Below, piece by piece: positions 18,778-28,092 of a stretch of 64,000 bases of DNA. The position numbers and the translations under genes are program-made. The first letter of the stretch is position 1, and each line of letters begins with the position of its first letter. Under the pieces are notes generated by a model. It saw only the letters and a list, made by a program, of their open reading frames with translations. It made no database searches and was not told the DNA's origin. Source of the stretch: Lutimaribacter degradans (lineage in GTDB: Bacteria; Pseudomonadota; Alphaproteobacteria; Rhodobacterales; Rhodobacteraceae). The DNA lies in NCBI RefSeq assembly GCF_023703375.1, contig NZ_JAMQGO010000003.1, forward strand, positions 248,001 through 312,000, read 5' to 3'.

Positions 18778-19410
18778 ATGACACGTTTATATGCAATCGC
18801 TGCGGTTGTCGTTGCTGCTGTCTTTCTTGGCGGGTTGTGGCTCCTGACATCTGGTGCGCCGGATGGCGGTGACAAATACGCCCAATGCCGCACTGCGGCC
18901 GTTGCGGGCGGCACATCTCAGATCGGCGGTCCGTTCACCCTGATCGACGAAACCGGCCAGACCGTCACCGACAAGGACGTGATCGACCAGCCGACGCTGT
19001 TGTATTTCGGCTATGCCTTTTGCCCCGATGTCTGCCCGCTCGACAATGCGCGCAACGCCGAGGCGATCGAGATCCTGGAACAGCGCGATATCATGGTTAA
19101 ACCCGTTTTCATCTCGGTTGATCCCGAGCGTGACAGCCCCGAACTGCTGGCCGATTTCACCGACAACCTGCACCCCCGGATGCTGGGCCTGACCGGCACG
19201 CCCGAACAGGTCAAGGCCGCCAGCCAAGCCTATCGTACCTACTACAAGAAACAGGAGCCTGAAGAAGGCGACGAAGAATATTACCTGATCGACCACTCGA
19301 CATTCTCTTACCTGGCCTTCCCCGACGAAGGGTTTGTCGAGTTCTTCAAGCGTGACTTGAGCCCCGAACAGCTTGCCGATCGTCTGCAATGCTTTGTCGA
19401 GGCGCATTAA
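18778..19410 (+). CDS. senC: SenC/PrrC, SCO1-family copper protein
   Basis: Membrane-anchored periplasmic thioredoxin-fold protein (210 residues) for copper delivery to cytochrome c oxidase, and linked to RegB signalling. It has an N-terminal span (IAAVVVAAVFLGGLWLL), the copper motif FCPDVCP (CxxxC), and a distal His in IDHSTFSYL, so all three ligands are present. The start is ATG 18778 behind GAAAGGAT. It is divergent from regB and upstream of regA, the standard regB / senC-regA arrangement. Confidence 0.96.
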   Translation: MTRLYAIAAVVVAAVFLGGLWLLTSGAPDGGDKYAQCRTAAVAGGTSQIGGPFTLIDETGQTVTDKDVIDQPTLLYFGYAFCPDVCPLDNARNAEAIEILEQRDIMVKPVFISVDPERDSPELLADFTDNLHPRMLGLTGTPEQVKAASQAYRTYYKKQEPEEGDEEYYLIDHSTFSYLAFPDEGFVEFFKRDLSPEQLADRLQCFVEAH

Positions 19411-19436
19411 GCGGCGCCACATCCCCGTTACCAAGG

Positions 19437-19464
19437 TTTGACGCAGTATTGCCGGCACTATAGA
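19437..19464 (+). promoter_or_regulatory. Possible sigma-70-type promoter of regA
   Basis: In the 94-base senC-regA gap, TTTGAC (19437-19442) is followed after 16 bases by TATAGA (19459-19464), about 40 bases before the regA ATG. It fits a housekeeping promoter that would give regA its own transcript besides read-through from senC. Pattern only, not proven. Confidence 0.45.
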
Positions 19465-19504
19465 ACAGCCTAAGTCTTTGGCTGCGCAACAAGAGGAGCG
19501 CCGC

Positions 19505-20056
19505 ATGGTCGAGCAACGTCAGGATCTTGGTGATGATCGCAGCCTTCTGCTTGTCGATGACGATGAGCCGTTCCTGAAAAGGTTGGCCAAGGCAATGGAG
19601 CGGCGCGGCTTCGAGGTGGAAACCGCCGACTCGGTCGCAGCGGGCAAGGCTATCGCCACGGCTCGCCCACCCGCTTACGCGGTTTGTGACCTGCGGTTGG
19701 AAGATGGCAACGGGCTCGACGTGGTCGAGGTTCTGCGCGAAAAACGCCCCGACGCCCGGATCGTCGTGCTGACGGGCTATGGCGCCATTGCCACGGCGGT
19801 GGCCGCCGTGAAAATCGGCGCCACCGATTACCTGTCCAAACCGGCTGACGCTACCGACATTACCAACGCCCTATTGGCAAATGGTGACCAGTTGCCCCCG
19901 CCGCCCGAAAACCCGATGAGCGCCGACCGCGTGCGCTGGGAACATATCCAGAGGGTTTACGAGCTGTGCGACCGAAACGTTTCGGAAACCGCGCGCCGGC
20001 TGAACATGCATCGCCGCACGCTTCAACGTATCCTGGCCAAACGCTCACCCAGGTAA
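19505..20056 (+). CDS. regA: RegA/PrrA response regulator
   Basis: 183-residue DNA-binding response regulator, partner of RegB. The receiver domain shows LLVDDDEPFL and the phosphorylated Asp in YAVCDLRLEDGNG, followed by VVLTGYGAIATA and the Lys in YLSKPAD. After a Pro linker (LPPPPENP) comes the Fis-type helix-turn-helix NVSETARRLNMHRRTLQRIL, nearly invariant in the family. The start is ATG 19505 with AAGAGGAG upstream. Expected targets include the puf and bch promoters in this window. Confidence 0.97.
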   Translation: MVEQRQDLGDDRSLLLVDDDEPFLKRLAKAMERRGFEVETADSVAAGKAIATARPPAYAVCDLRLEDGNGLDVVEVLREKRPDARIVVLTGYGAIATAVAAVKIGATDYLSKPADATDITNALLANGDQLPPPPENPMSADRVRWEHIQRVYELCDRNVSETARRLNMHRRTLQRILAKRSPR

Positions 20057-20160
20057 GCCGCGCTGGTTATGTGACGGCGGCTGGTCCTTTCGGGTTGTTG
20101 CCTTGCATCGGTAGAAAACACCACTAATGTCGCGGCCAGGTTTCAGGAAAGGGCAGGGCC

Positions 20161-21471
20161 TTGGCAGCACCACGGGCAAGTGAACGCATCGAGTATATCG
20201 TTGAAGGCGGCAACCGCCTGTCCGGAAGCATCGAACCTTCGGGCAACAAGAATGCCGCCCTTCCGATCATCGCGGCGGCCCTGCTCACCGAACATCCTGT
20301 TACGCTGACCAACGTTCCGCGCATCCGCGATGTCGAAGCGCTTGTCGAACTGGTGGCCTCGGTCGGTGCCGAAACCGAGTGGACCGGCCCGAACGAATTG
20401 CGGATTCAGGCGCGCAACGTGCGGCCAGCGGATCTTGACCCTGACCTGTGTGGCCGTATTCGCGCATCCATTCTTTTGGCCGGCCCCATGCTTGCCCGGT
20501 GCGGCGAAGTCACCCTGCCACCGCCGGGCGGTGATGTGATCGGCCGACGGCGGCTCGATACGCATTTTCTCGCCTTGCAGCAATTGGGCGCGGAAATCTC
20601 GCTCGACGGGTCGTATTCCTTCCGTGCAAGCCGGCTTGTCGGTGCCGACGTGTTCATGGACGAGCCTTCTGTCACGGCCACCGAAAACGCGTTGAGCGCG
20701 GCGGTGGCCGCCCAAGGCACCACCATTCTCAGGAACTGCGCGTCCGAACCGCATGTTCAGGACCTTGCCCACTTCCTGATCGCGCTGGGCGCCGATATCG
20801 AAGGTATCGGCACCAACTGCATGACTGTCCATGGTGGCCGCCCGTTGACCGCGGCGCAGCATCGGATCGGCACCGATTTCATCGAGGTCGCTTCGCTGGT
20901 CGGTCTTGCCGCTGTAACGGATTCAGAGCTGCGCATAACAAATGCCGGTGTCGAACACCTGCGGTCCACTCTGATGGGATTCGACAAGCTGGGCGTCAAA
21001 TGCCTCGTCGAGGGCGACGACCTGATCATTCCCAAGGGGCAGGAAAAGACCGTTGTGCCCGATTTCGGCGGCCATGTTCCAAAGATCGAAGATCAGCCTT
21101 GGCCTGCCTTTCCCGCCGACGCGATGTCGATCGCGATCGTCACGGCTACGCAATGTGACGGCATGGTTCTGATGTTCGAGAAAATGTACGAATCCCGGAT
21201 GTTCTTTGTCGACAAGCTGATCGGCATGGGCGCCCGTATCGTGCTGTGCGATCCGCACCGCGCGGTAATCTCGGGCCCGACGAAACTGCGCGCCGCGCGC
21301 CTCGAAAGCCCGGATATCCGGGCGGGTATGGCCATGCTTATCGCGGCCATGGGGGCCGAAGGCACATCGGTCATCAACAACGCGCAGCAGATCGAGCGCG
21401 GGTACGAGCGTATCGACGAGCGGCTGAATGCGCTGGGCGCAAGGATCACCCGGATACCGGCCCGAACCTGA
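20161..21471 (+). CDS. murA: MurA, UDP-GlcNAc 1-carboxyvinyltransferase with Asp at the catalytic Cys site
   Basis: First committed step of peptidoglycan synthesis (enolpyruvyl transfer to UDP-GlcNAc), 436 residues. The NKNAALP motif (Lys/Asn of the active site) is at residues 29-35, with GRIRASILLAGP and EGTSVINN also present. The catalytic-loop position usually held by Cys115 is Asp125 here (PPGGDVIGRRR, codon GAT at 20533). Asp at this site is known to keep activity and block fosfomycin alkylation. The start is TTG 20161 preceded by GGAAAGGGCAGG; no in-frame ATG is close. A second MurA elsewhere in the genome is possible. Confidence 0.93.
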   Translation: MAAPRASERIEYIVEGGNRLSGSIEPSGNKNAALPIIAAALLTEHPVTLTNVPRIRDVEALVELVASVGAETEWTGPNELRIQARNVRPADLDPDLCGRIRASILLAGPMLARCGEVTLPPPGGDVIGRRRLDTHFLALQQLGAEISLDGSYSFRASRLVGADVFMDEPSVTATENALSAAVAAQGTTILRNCASEPHVQDLAHFLIALGADIEGIGTNCMTVHGGRPLTAAQHRIGTDFIEVASLVGLAAVTDSELRITNAGVEHLRSTLMGFDKLGVKCLVEGDDLIIPKGQEKTVVPDFGGHVPKIEDQPWPAFPADAMSIAIVTATQCDGMVLMFEKMYESRMFFVDKLIGMGARIVLCDPHRAVISGPTKLRAARLESPDIRAGMAMLIAAMGAEGTSVINNAQQIERGYERIDERLNALGARITRIPART

Positions 21472-21504
21472 ACCGCTGCTCAGGCCCGGCGGCGCCCCTG
21501 TCCG

Positions 21505-23025
21505 TCAGGGCGCAACCTTGTCCCTGCCGGTCTCGTCTTCTTTCGAGGTCTCGGCGTCGTCTGCCTCGGTATCGACCACTTCGGCATCCATGATTTCGGT
21601 CGCGGTTTCTTTTTCGGTGTCTTCAGCCGTTGGCGTGGTCTTGTCCTCGATCCCGCCCACGATCAGTGGCAGCATCTCGATACCGCTGGGCGTTGAGGTC
21701 TGCGACGCGGGCGGTGCGCGCCAGCTCAGCGTGTCGAAGGACTGGCAGTTTTCGCAAACCGGAACCCAATCGGTATGGATATGCTGGCAGTTGTCGCATA
21801 CCCATTGCGGGCCGCGCGGGGCCGACAAGGCACGCGCCAGCCACCCCTTGACCACCGCGTCCGACGCACCTTCGCCCCGTTCGATGGCCGCCATTATGGT
21901 CAGCGCGCGCGCGTCCGGCGCGTTCTCGGCCATGTCGCCCAATGCGCGTCGCGCGGCGGGGAAATCCTCGGCCGCGATCAGCAATTCGGCCTCCAGCAGC
22001 TTGGTTTCACGGTGGTCCGGGGCCAGCTTTGTCAGTTGCTTGAACCGCTTGATCCGCGCCTGCGGGGTCTCATCTGGCTCGATCGCGGCAAAGGCACCGG
22101 CCAGGTCTGGATGCGGCTGCGCCGCCCAGGCCTTCTTGATCACGCGCACGGCGTATTTCTTCTTGCCTTGCTCGACATAAGCCCGCGCCGCCAGAACGGC
22201 CGCCGGCACCAGGTCGGGCGACAGGCGGTTGGCCTCGATGGCGGCCTCGCGTGCGGCAATGTCGTTGCCCTCGGCCAGCACATCCTTGGCCCCCGACAGC
22301 GCCAGCACCGCGTCGCGTCGCTTGTGCACGTCCTTCGGAATGGTGCCCGTGCGCAGCTTGGTGCGCAGCGTATCGCGCGCACCGGCCCAATCCTCGGCCT
22401 GCGCCTGCAACTGCAACAGCGCGTCCTGGGTTTCCTCGTGCCTGGGCTTCAGCTCAAGCGCCTTGGTGGCCAGTTGCCGCGCCGTGTCGCGGTCACCATC
22501 GGCCAGCTTTTGTTTCATGATACCGCGCACGCCAACGAACCGGGTTTCATCCTTTTCCAGCAGCCGCTTGTAAACCTCTTCGGCGCGGCGGCGGTCGCCC
22601 GTCATCTCGGCGGCCTGCGCGATCAGCAGGTTGGTCAGCTCGGGCTTGTTCAGATAGCGTTCGGCGCGGGCGGCCTTGGCCATTGCCACGCGACCCTCAC
22701 CACTAGCCAGCGCCATCATGCCCTCGCTCAGGGCCTGGAAGCCCTTGCGCTCGCGCGAGCGGTCGAAATACCGGCTGATGGCAGTGTCGTCACCGTTGAT
22801 GAATTTCAGCACCGCGATCAGCAGGCCGAACAGCCTGAGAAACAGCCACACCGCCACGACCAGGACCACCAGCCCCAGAACCGACAGGATCGGCGTCAGC
22901 GTGACTTCCACGCCGGCTGCCTGGATGGTCACACCGCCATCCATGTCCAGCACGTACCATGCGCCCCAGGCCAGGGCCGCGACGAGGGTGAAGAAAACGA
23001 CGATCTTGATAATTGACCAAAGCAT
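21505..23025 (-). CDS. hemY: HemY-family membrane TPR protein with C-terminal zinc ribbon
   Basis: 506 residues. Two N-terminal spans (residues about 4-26 and 44-68, around a short periplasmic loop) are followed by the HemY_N signature (FINGDDTAISRYFDRSRERKGFQALSEGMMALASG, shortened here to its core) and a series of tetratricopeptide-like helices. Near the C-terminus lies a four-Cys knuckle, CDNCQ...VCENCQ, followed by an acidic tail. The family is named for heme synthesis, but no enzyme activity is established; it is not the protoporphyrinogen oxidase also called HemY. It lies 10 bases downstream of mic60 and below hemD in one leftward operon. The Cys pair resembles the rubredoxin-like domain on the TPR protein LapB. 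Confidence 0.88.
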   Translation of the reverse strand: MLWSIIKIVVFFTLVAALAWGAWYVLDMDGGVTIQAAGVEVTLTPILSVLGLVVLVVAVWLFLRLFGLLIAVLKFINGDDTAISRYFDRSRERKGFQALSEGMMALASGEGRVAMAKAARAERYLNKPELTNLLIAQAAEMTGDRRRAEEVYKRLLEKDETRFVGVRGIMKQKLADGDRDTARQLATKALELKPRHEETQDALLQLQAQAEDWAGARDTLRTKLRTGTIPKDVHKRRDAVLALSGAKDVLAEGNDIAAREAAIEANRLSPDLVPAAVLAARAYVEQGKKKYAVRVIKKAWAAQPHPDLAGAFAAIEPDETPQARIKRFKQLTKLAPDHRETKLLEAELLIAAEDFPAARRALGDMAENAPDARALTIMAAIERGEGASDAVVKGWLARALSAPRGPQWVCDNCQHIHTDWVPVCENCQSFDTLSWRAPPASQTSTPSGIEMLPLIVGGIEDKTTPTAEDTEKETATEIMDAEVVDTEADDAETSKEDETGRDKVAP

Positions 23026-23035
23026 GACGGCCCCC

Positions 23036-24412
23036 TCAGTTCGCGGTAAGCGATTGCGCCAGGTTTTCGGCCGCTGTTACGGCCTCCTGGCGTGTTTCGG
23101 CGCGCGCCACCCAATCCGACAGGGCAGCGCGGCCCTGCTCGGGCAAAGCCGCGATCTCGGTCAATGCATCGTCCAGCCGCCCCTCGCGCAGGGCCGCCTC
23201 GGCGCGCGACAGCACCGCGTCGGGGTCGTCACCTTCCTTCGGCGCAAGCGAACGGACACCAAGCTGCGTTTTCAGGAACCCGGTCAGCCCCTCGGCCTCG
23301 CCGCTTGCCTCGCGCGATAGCGAAAGCGCGTCGCGGGCGAGCGGGGGAAAGCTGGCGGACAATTCGTTCATGGTGGCCACGCCATCTGCCGTGCCCGCCA
23401 ACCCTTCGGGCACATCAATACCGGCCTCTTGCAGGTCGGCGATGGCGCCGGAGTAATCGCTGCCCGTGTCCAGTGCGGTCTGGATACGGCTCAGCGCGGC
23501 GCGGGCCAGCGCCTGTTGCGCCGTGGCACGGGCCGACTCTTCGCGGGCCTGCGCCTCGTTCAGCAGGCTGTCGATCTCGGCGCGCTGCGACTCGACGCTT
23601 TGTTGCAGCGCGCGCAATTCGCTTGAAAACTGGGATGCATTGTCGCTGCCGGGTTCGGCTGCGGGGCGGCTTTCCAGCGCATCCAGCCGCGATTGCACGT
23701 CGGCCAGCGTGGTGGTGATGTCGTCAAGCCGCTCGGACACCGTGGCGATCTGTTCGGCATTGCCGCCGATCTGCCCTTCAAGCCCCGACAGGTCGATCCC
23801 CTCGACCGCTGTTTCCAACTCGTCGATGCGGCCCGATTGCGTGGCCACGTCCTGCGCCAGCGTATCATCCTGCATACCGGGCCAGGGCCAGCCCTCGGGC
23901 AAGACGTAACGCGCGGCACCAAAGCCGATGGCCGCCGCCGCGACGCCGCCCAGAAGCATAGGCAAGAACCCGCCCTTGCGCACCACGACCTGTTCAGGCG
24001 CCGTGGCGGCAGGTGGCGCCTGGTCGGCGGCGGGTTCTTCGGTATCTTCATCCCGGTTGGGTTGCGCCGGGTCGCTTTCGCTTTCCGGGGCTTCCTCGTC
24101 CGATGGTTTCTCGGCCGTGTCGTCATCGGGGGCAACGGTATCATCCGCCTCGGGCGCCAGTGCCGCGTCGGCCCCGCTTTCCCACGGTCCGCCATTTTCG
24201 TTCTTGTCCGGTTCGCTCAGTTGCCCTGGTGCGTCGCCATCTTCCGTGGTGTTGCCCGCGGCGCGTTCGCTTTCGGCCTGTACGGTGTCGTCATGTTCGG
24301 CACTGTCATCCGTGCCGGGCGTATCGTTGCCGCTGTCTTCGACGACGCCTGCATCGACAACCTCTTTCGTGTCATCGACCTGAGACTTGTCAGATTCTTT
24401 CTTGCGTGCCAC
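23036..24412 (-). CDS. mic60: Alphaproteobacterial mitofilin (Mic60-like) protein
   Basis: 458 residues. A long acidic, low-complexity N-terminal region is followed by a single membrane span (FLPMLLGGVAAAAIGFGAARY, about residues 128-150, one residue left off). A coiled-coil stretch follows (QSGRIDELETAVEG onward, with many heptad positions), then a C-terminal mitofilin-type domain (SRAEAALREGRLDDALTEIA, ALPEQGRAALSDW). The start is GTG 24412 with AAAGGTGA 7 bases upstream. Mic60 homologues shape membranes, including intracytoplasmic ones in phototrophs. The hemD-mic60-hemY neighbourhood is characteristic of alphaproteobacteria. Confidence 0.85.
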   Translation of the reverse strand: MARKKESDKSQVDDTKEVVDAGVVEDSGNDTPGTDDSAEHDDTVQAESERAAGNTTEDGDAPGQLSEPDKNENGGPWESGADAALAPEADDTVAPDDDTAEKPSDEEAPESESDPAQPNRDEDTEEPAADQAPPAATAPEQVVVRKGGFLPMLLGGVAAAAIGFGAARYVLPEGWPWPGMQDDTLAQDVATQSGRIDELETAVEGIDLSGLEGQIGGNAEQIATVSERLDDITTTLADVQSRLDALESRPAAEPGSDNASQFSSELRALQQSVESQRAEIDSLLNEAQAREESARATAQQALARAALSRIQTALDTGSDYSGAIADLQEAGIDVPEGLAGTADGVATMNELSASFPPLARDALSLSREASGEAEGLTGFLKTQLGVRSLAPKEGDDPDAVLSRAEAALREGRLDDALTEIAALPEQGRAALSDWVARAETRQEAVTAAENLAQSLTAN

Positions 24413-24464
24413 AGGCTGGTCACCTTTCGATTCTCTGCAATATCTACTTGTGTCCAACCCGACC

Positions 24465-25184
24465 TTACTGTGCGGGCGACTCCCTCTCAAGCAATTGCGC
24501 TGCGTTAAACAGTCCACATGTCGCGGCAAGCATCGCGGGCAAGGTTGGCTCTGCCGCCACGTCGAGCCGGAAACTGGGTCGGGGTGCGGCCTGTGCTGCC
24601 GCCGCGCTGATCGCCGCGATGAACAGGGGCGCGTGCCATGGACCCTGGTTGGCAAACGCCTGTGCGCTGCGTGGTGAAAAAAGCGGAACGACCACGGGCG
24701 CATCATCGTTCAGCGTCGCCCGCGCTGCGTCTGTCAAAGCCACCGGAACCTGATCGTACACCACCGTTTCGCGCACGCGCAGCCCGGCCTTGCGCAGCCG
24801 TGCTGCCAGGTCGCCCGCGCTGTGCTCGCCGCGCAGATGCAGCAACGGCCTTTTCGGGGCCTCGTGCGTGACCAGGCGGAGCAGGTCTTCGACATCGCCG
24901 CTGGCCGAAACGGCGTCAAACCCGGCAGCCCGTGCCATCTGCGCCGTGGCGTCGCCCACGCACAGCGCGCGTTGCCCCCGCTTGGGGGTCACGCCGCAAT
25001 GGGTCACGCCGTTGCGCGAGGTGAACAGAACAACCGGGTCATCCGACAGATCGGGCTGCGCCCCGGTGCCGATGATCCTCAACACCGGGGATTGCACGAT
25101 GGGCACCTCGCCCAGCCGCGCGCGCAGCTCTTCGGCGAAACGGGCCGACCCCTCGGCCGGTCGGGTCAGCAGTATCGTGGGCAT
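24465..25184 (-). CDS. hemD: Uroporphyrinogen-III synthase
   Basis: Closes and inverts ring D of the linear tetrapyrrole (hydroxymethylbilane to uroporphyrinogen III). About 239 residues from ATG 25184 ([20 protein letters not shown]); an in-frame ATG at 25211 would add nine residues. Family marks seen: LLTRP near the start, [45 protein letters not shown] and [13 protein letters not shown]. The family has low sequence identity, but the motif order is right. It is the first gene of the hemD-mic60-hemY operon, divergent from tsaD 72 bases away. Confidence 0.9.
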   Translation of the reverse strand: MPTILLTRPAEGSARFAEELRARLGEVPIVQSPVLRIIGTGAQPDLSDDPVVLFTSRNGVTHCGVTPKRGQRALCVGDATAQMARAAGFDAVSASGDVEDLLRLVTHEAPKRPLLHLRGEHSAGDLAARLRKAGLRVRETVVYDQVPVALTDAARATLNDDAPVVVPLFSPRSAQAFANQGPWHAPLFIAAISAAAAQAAPRPSFRLDVAAEPTLPAMLAATCGLFNAAQLLERESPAQ

Positions 25185-25256
25185 AGAGCCCCCCGGGATT
25201 GTTCCAGACATGCCTTGGTGTTAACTGCCAGTGGTCGAAACCGCAACGGGACGCCC

Positions 25257-26351
25257 ATGCGCACCCTCACCATACTCGGGCTGGAAAGCAGCTGTGACGA
25301 TACCGCCGCCGCCGTGCTGCGGCAGACGGGCGATGCACGGCCCGAGATACTGTCATCGGTGGTGATGGGCCAGAATGACCTGCACGCCGCGTTCGGCGGT
25401 GTGGTGCCTGAAATCGCTGCCCGGGCCCATGCCGAACGGCTGGATGGCTGCGTGATAAAGGCACTGGACCAGGCCGGCCTGTCGTTGCGCGAAATCGATG
25501 CCGTGGCCGTCACCGCGGGGCCGGGCCTGATCGGCGGGGTGATCTCGGGCGTGATGTGCGCCAAGGGTATCGCGCTGGGCGCGGGGCTGCCGCTGGTGGG
25601 GGTGAACCACCTGGCGGGCCACGCGCTGACTCCACGGCTGACCGATGGCGCGGCCTACCCATACCTGATGTTGCTGGTCTCGGGCGGTCATTGCCAGTTC
25701 CTGATCGTGCGCGGCGCCGATGATTTCACGCGGCTGGGCGGCACCATCGACGACGCCCCCGGCGAGGCGTTCGACAAGACCGCCCGCCTGTTGGGCTTGC
25801 CGCAACCCGGTGGCCCCAGTGTCGAGTTGCAGGCCAAACAGGGCGATCCCGCCCGCTTTCGCTTTCCGCGCCCGCTGCTGGACAGGCCGGGCTGCGATAT
25901 GTCCTTTTCCGGCCTCAAGACCGCGCTTTTGCGCGCCCGCGATGGACTCATCGCTGAACAAGGCGGGCTGACGCGGGCCGACCGTGCCGATCTTTGCGCC
26001 GGGTTCCAGGCCGCCATGCGCGACGTGCTGGCCGAGAAAACCCGCCGCGCGCTGGCGCTCTACCGGGCCGAGGCGCCCGCTCAGCCCATGCTGGCCGTCG
26101 CGGGTGGCGTGGCGGCCAACTTGGCCATCCGTGGCGCGCTGGAAACGGTTTGTGCCGAACAGGGCATCGGCTTTACCGCGCCGCCGCTGGCGCTGTGCAC
26201 CGATAACGCGGCGATGATCGCCTATGCCGGGCTGGAACGGTTCCGTTCCGGCCATGTTGATGACATGACGCTGGCGGCCCGCCCGCGTTGGCCGCTTGAT
26301 CGCGGCAGCCCGCCATTGCTGGGCAGCGGAAAGAAGGGGGCCAAGGCATGA
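25257..26351 (+). CDS. tsaD: TsaD, tRNA N6-threonylcarbamoyltransferase
   Basis: Transfers the threonylcarbamoyl group to A37 of ANN-decoding tRNAs. 364 residues from ATG 25257 ([20 protein letters not shown]). The metal-binding His pair is in [14 protein letters not shown], with [23 protein letters not shown] and [14 protein letters not shown] also seen. The gene overlaps gpsA by 4 bases. Confidence 0.97.
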   Translation: MRTLTILGLESSCDDTAAAVLRQTGDARPEILSSVVMGQNDLHAAFGGVVPEIAARAHAERLDGCVIKALDQAGLSLREIDAVAVTAGPGLIGGVISGVMCAKGIALGAGLPLVGVNHLAGHALTPRLTDGAAYPYLMLLVSGGHCQFLIVRGADDFTRLGGTIDDAPGEAFDKTARLLGLPQPGGPSVELQAKQGDPARFRFPRPLLDRPGCDMSFSGLKTALLRARDGLIAEQGGLTRADRADLCAGFQAAMRDVLAEKTRRALALYRAEAPAQPMLAVAGGVAANLAIRGALETVCAEQGIGFTAPPLALCTDNAAMIAYAGLERFRSGHVDDMTLAARPRWPLDRGSPPLLGSGKKGAKA

Positions 26352-27307
26352 TCTGTGTTGCTGGGGCAGGGGCCTTTGGCACGGCGCTGGCCGTGGCGCT
26401 GGCGGCCAGGGGGCCCGTCATGCTATGGGCGCGCGACTCCGAACATGCCGCCGATATGCAGGCAAGCCGTGAAAACACCCGGCGTCTGCCCGGGGTCGCC
26501 TTGCCCGACAACGTGCAGATCATCACCGGTTTCGGCCCTGTTCCGCCGCAAGCGCCGATCCTGCTGGCCGTGCCCATGCAGCACCTGCGCGGCATGGCCG
26601 AAACCCATGCCGCCGTGCTGCGGGGCCATCCGCTTGTTGCCTGTTGCAAGGGGGTTGAACTGTCATCGGGCCGTGGGCCGACGGCGATCCTGTCCGAGGT
26701 TGTCGCCGATACGACCAACGCCATACTTACCGGCCCCAGCTTTGCCGCCGATATCGCGCGGGGCCTGCCCACCGCGCTGACGCTGGCCTGCGCCGATGCA
26801 GACCAAGGCAAGGCCCTGCAACAGGCGCTTACCACGCCCGCGCTGCGGCTTTACCGCACCACCGACACAACCGGCGCCGAGCTGGGCGGCGCGTTGAAAA
26901 ACGTTATCGCCATCGCGGCCGGCGCCTGCATCGGCCTTGGCATGGGCGACAGCGCCCGCGCCGCCCTGATGACCCGTGGCATGGCCGAGATCACCCGCCT
27001 TGCCGACCAGATGGGCGCACGGCGCGACACGCTGATGGGGTTGTCGGGCTTTGGCGACCTCGTGTTGACCTGCACCTCCGACAAATCCCGCAACTATCGG
27101 CTGGGTCTGGCGCTGGGCAGCGGTACGCCCTTCGACACCGCGACAACCGTCGAAGGTGTCAAAACCGCCGAGGCCGTGACGGAACTGGCCAGCCGCCTGT
27201 CTCTCGACATGCCGATTTCGGCCCATGTGCACGCCATCGCCTCGGGCCACAGCAGCGTGGCGCAGGCCATGCAAACCTTGCTCAACCGTCCCTTGAAGGA
27301 AGAATAG
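26348..27307 (+). CDS. gpsA: Glycerol-3-phosphate dehydrogenase [NAD(P)+]
   Basis: Makes sn-glycerol-3-phosphate for phospholipids. 319 residues. The NAD motif is [16 protein letters not shown] at the N-terminus. Catalytic-region segments [11 protein letters not shown] (active-site Lys) and [20 protein letters not shown] are intact. It is translated from ATG 26348 overlapping the tsaD stop. The tsaD-gpsA-yciI-EVE order recurs in related genomes. Confidence 0.97.
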   Translation: MICVAGAGAFGTALAVALAARGPVMLWARDSEHAADMQASRENTRRLPGVALPDNVQIITGFGPVPPQAPILLAVPMQHLRGMAETHAAVLRGHPLVACCKGVELSSGRGPTAILSEVVADTTNAILTGPSFAADIARGLPTALTLACADADQGKALQQALTTPALRLYRTTDTTGAELGGALKNVIAIAAGACIGLGMGDSARAALMTRGMAEITRLADQMGARRDTLMGLSGFGDLVLTCTSDKSRNYRLGLALGSGTPFDTATTVEGVKTAEAVTELASRLSLDMPISAHVHAIASGHSSVAQAMQTLLNRPLKEE

Positions 27308-27583
27308 ATGCTTATTGCCCTTATCGCACGCGACAAACCCGGCGCGCTGGAAACCCGCCTTGCCAACCGCGAGGCGCATCTTGCCTATGCCGACAGCGTC
27401 CCGATCACCCTGAAATTCGGCGGTCCCTTGCTTGACGAGGGGGGCAACATGTGTGGCTCACTTCTGATAATGGAGGTCGACAGCATGGCCGAGGCACAGG
27501 AATTTGCACGGAACGACCCCTACGCCAAGGCCGGCCTGTTCGAGTCGGTCGAATTGCTGGAGTGGAAACAGGTGATCGGCTGA
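27308..27583 (+). CDS. YciI-family protein
   Basis: 91-residue ferredoxin-like alpha/beta protein of the YciI family, whose biochemical role is mostly unknown. It opens MLIALIARDKPGALETRLANR, with the family's central His (REAHLAYAD). DEGGNMCGSLLIMEVDSMAEAQEFARNDPY matches the usual second half, trimmed by its ends. It begins directly after the gpsA stop with AAGGAAG upstream, and shares a TGATG junction with the EVE gene. Confidence 0.9.
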   Translation: MLIALIARDKPGALETRLANREAHLAYADSVPITLKFGGPLLDEGGNMCGSLLIMEVDSMAEAQEFARNDPYAKAGLFESVELLEWKQVIG

Positions 27584-28002
27584 TGCGCTACTGGCTTTTC
27601 AAATCCGAACCCGAAACATGGGGCTGGTCCGACCAACTGGCCAAGGGTGACGTGGGCGAAGAATGGGATGGCGTACGCAATTACCAGGCCCGCAATTTCA
27701 TGCGCGAGATGGCAGTGGGGGATCGTGGCTTTTTCTACCACAGCCAAAAGGAAAAGGCGGTCGTCGGCATTGTCGAGGTCATCGCCGAGGCCCACCCCGA
27801 CAGCACCACCGATGATCCGCGCTGGGAATGCGTGGATATCAAGGCGGTTCGCCCGGTCGCCCAACCCGTCACGCTTGAACAGATCAAGGCGGATGCGCGG
27901 CTTTCCGACATGATGCTGGTCAAAAGCCCGCGCCTGTCGGTGCAGCCTGTAACCGAGCGTGAGTGGCAGATCGTCTGCGCAATGGCCGGGGTTGACCCCT
28001 AA
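27583..28002 (+). CDS. EVE-domain protein
   Basis: 139-residue EVE (PUA-like) domain protein, a fold that binds modified bases in DNA or RNA. It opens MRYWLFKSEPETWGWSDQLA, with the family marks WDGVRNYQARNFMREM and GFFYHSQKEKAVVGIVEV. The ATG at 27583 overlaps the yciI stop by one base. It is the last gene of the tsaD operon, and a hairpin overlaps its stop codon. Confidence 0.93.
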   Translation: MRYWLFKSEPETWGWSDQLAKGDVGEEWDGVRNYQARNFMREMAVGDRGFFYHSQKEKAVVGIVEVIAEAHPDSTTDDPRWECVDIKAVRPVAQPVTLEQIKADARLSDMMLVKSPRLSVQPVTEREWQIVCAMAGVDP

Positions 28003-28014
28003 GGTCAAACCCCG
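27987..28014 (+). terminator. Hairpin overlapping the EVE stop codon
   Basis: Arms CGGGGTTGACC (27987-27997) and GGTCAAACCCCG (28003-28014) pair with one bulged base around a 5-base loop that contains the TAA stop. There is no clear T run after it, only CGCAAAAGG. It could end the tsaD operon or block read-through into the convergent receptor gene. Confidence 0.5.
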
Positions 28015-28092
28015 CGCAAAAGGTGACAGGGGCGCCGCGCATCGCCATGTCAAGGACATGCCGCTGGCTGCGCGACGCCCCGGCCCTCATCT

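Noticed and set aside
21775..23016. Long open frame (413 codons) on the plus strand
   Set aside because: Exactly antisense to hemY, His/Gln/Arg-rich with no family features; a product of high GC.
21505..23025. Protoporphyrinogen oxidase (other HemY)
   Set aside because: No FAD motif; the protein is a membrane TPR protein of the different HemY_N family.
24822..25256. Upstream extension of tsaD
   Set aside because: Runs antisense through hemD; TsaD begins at [18 protein letters not shown] 25257.
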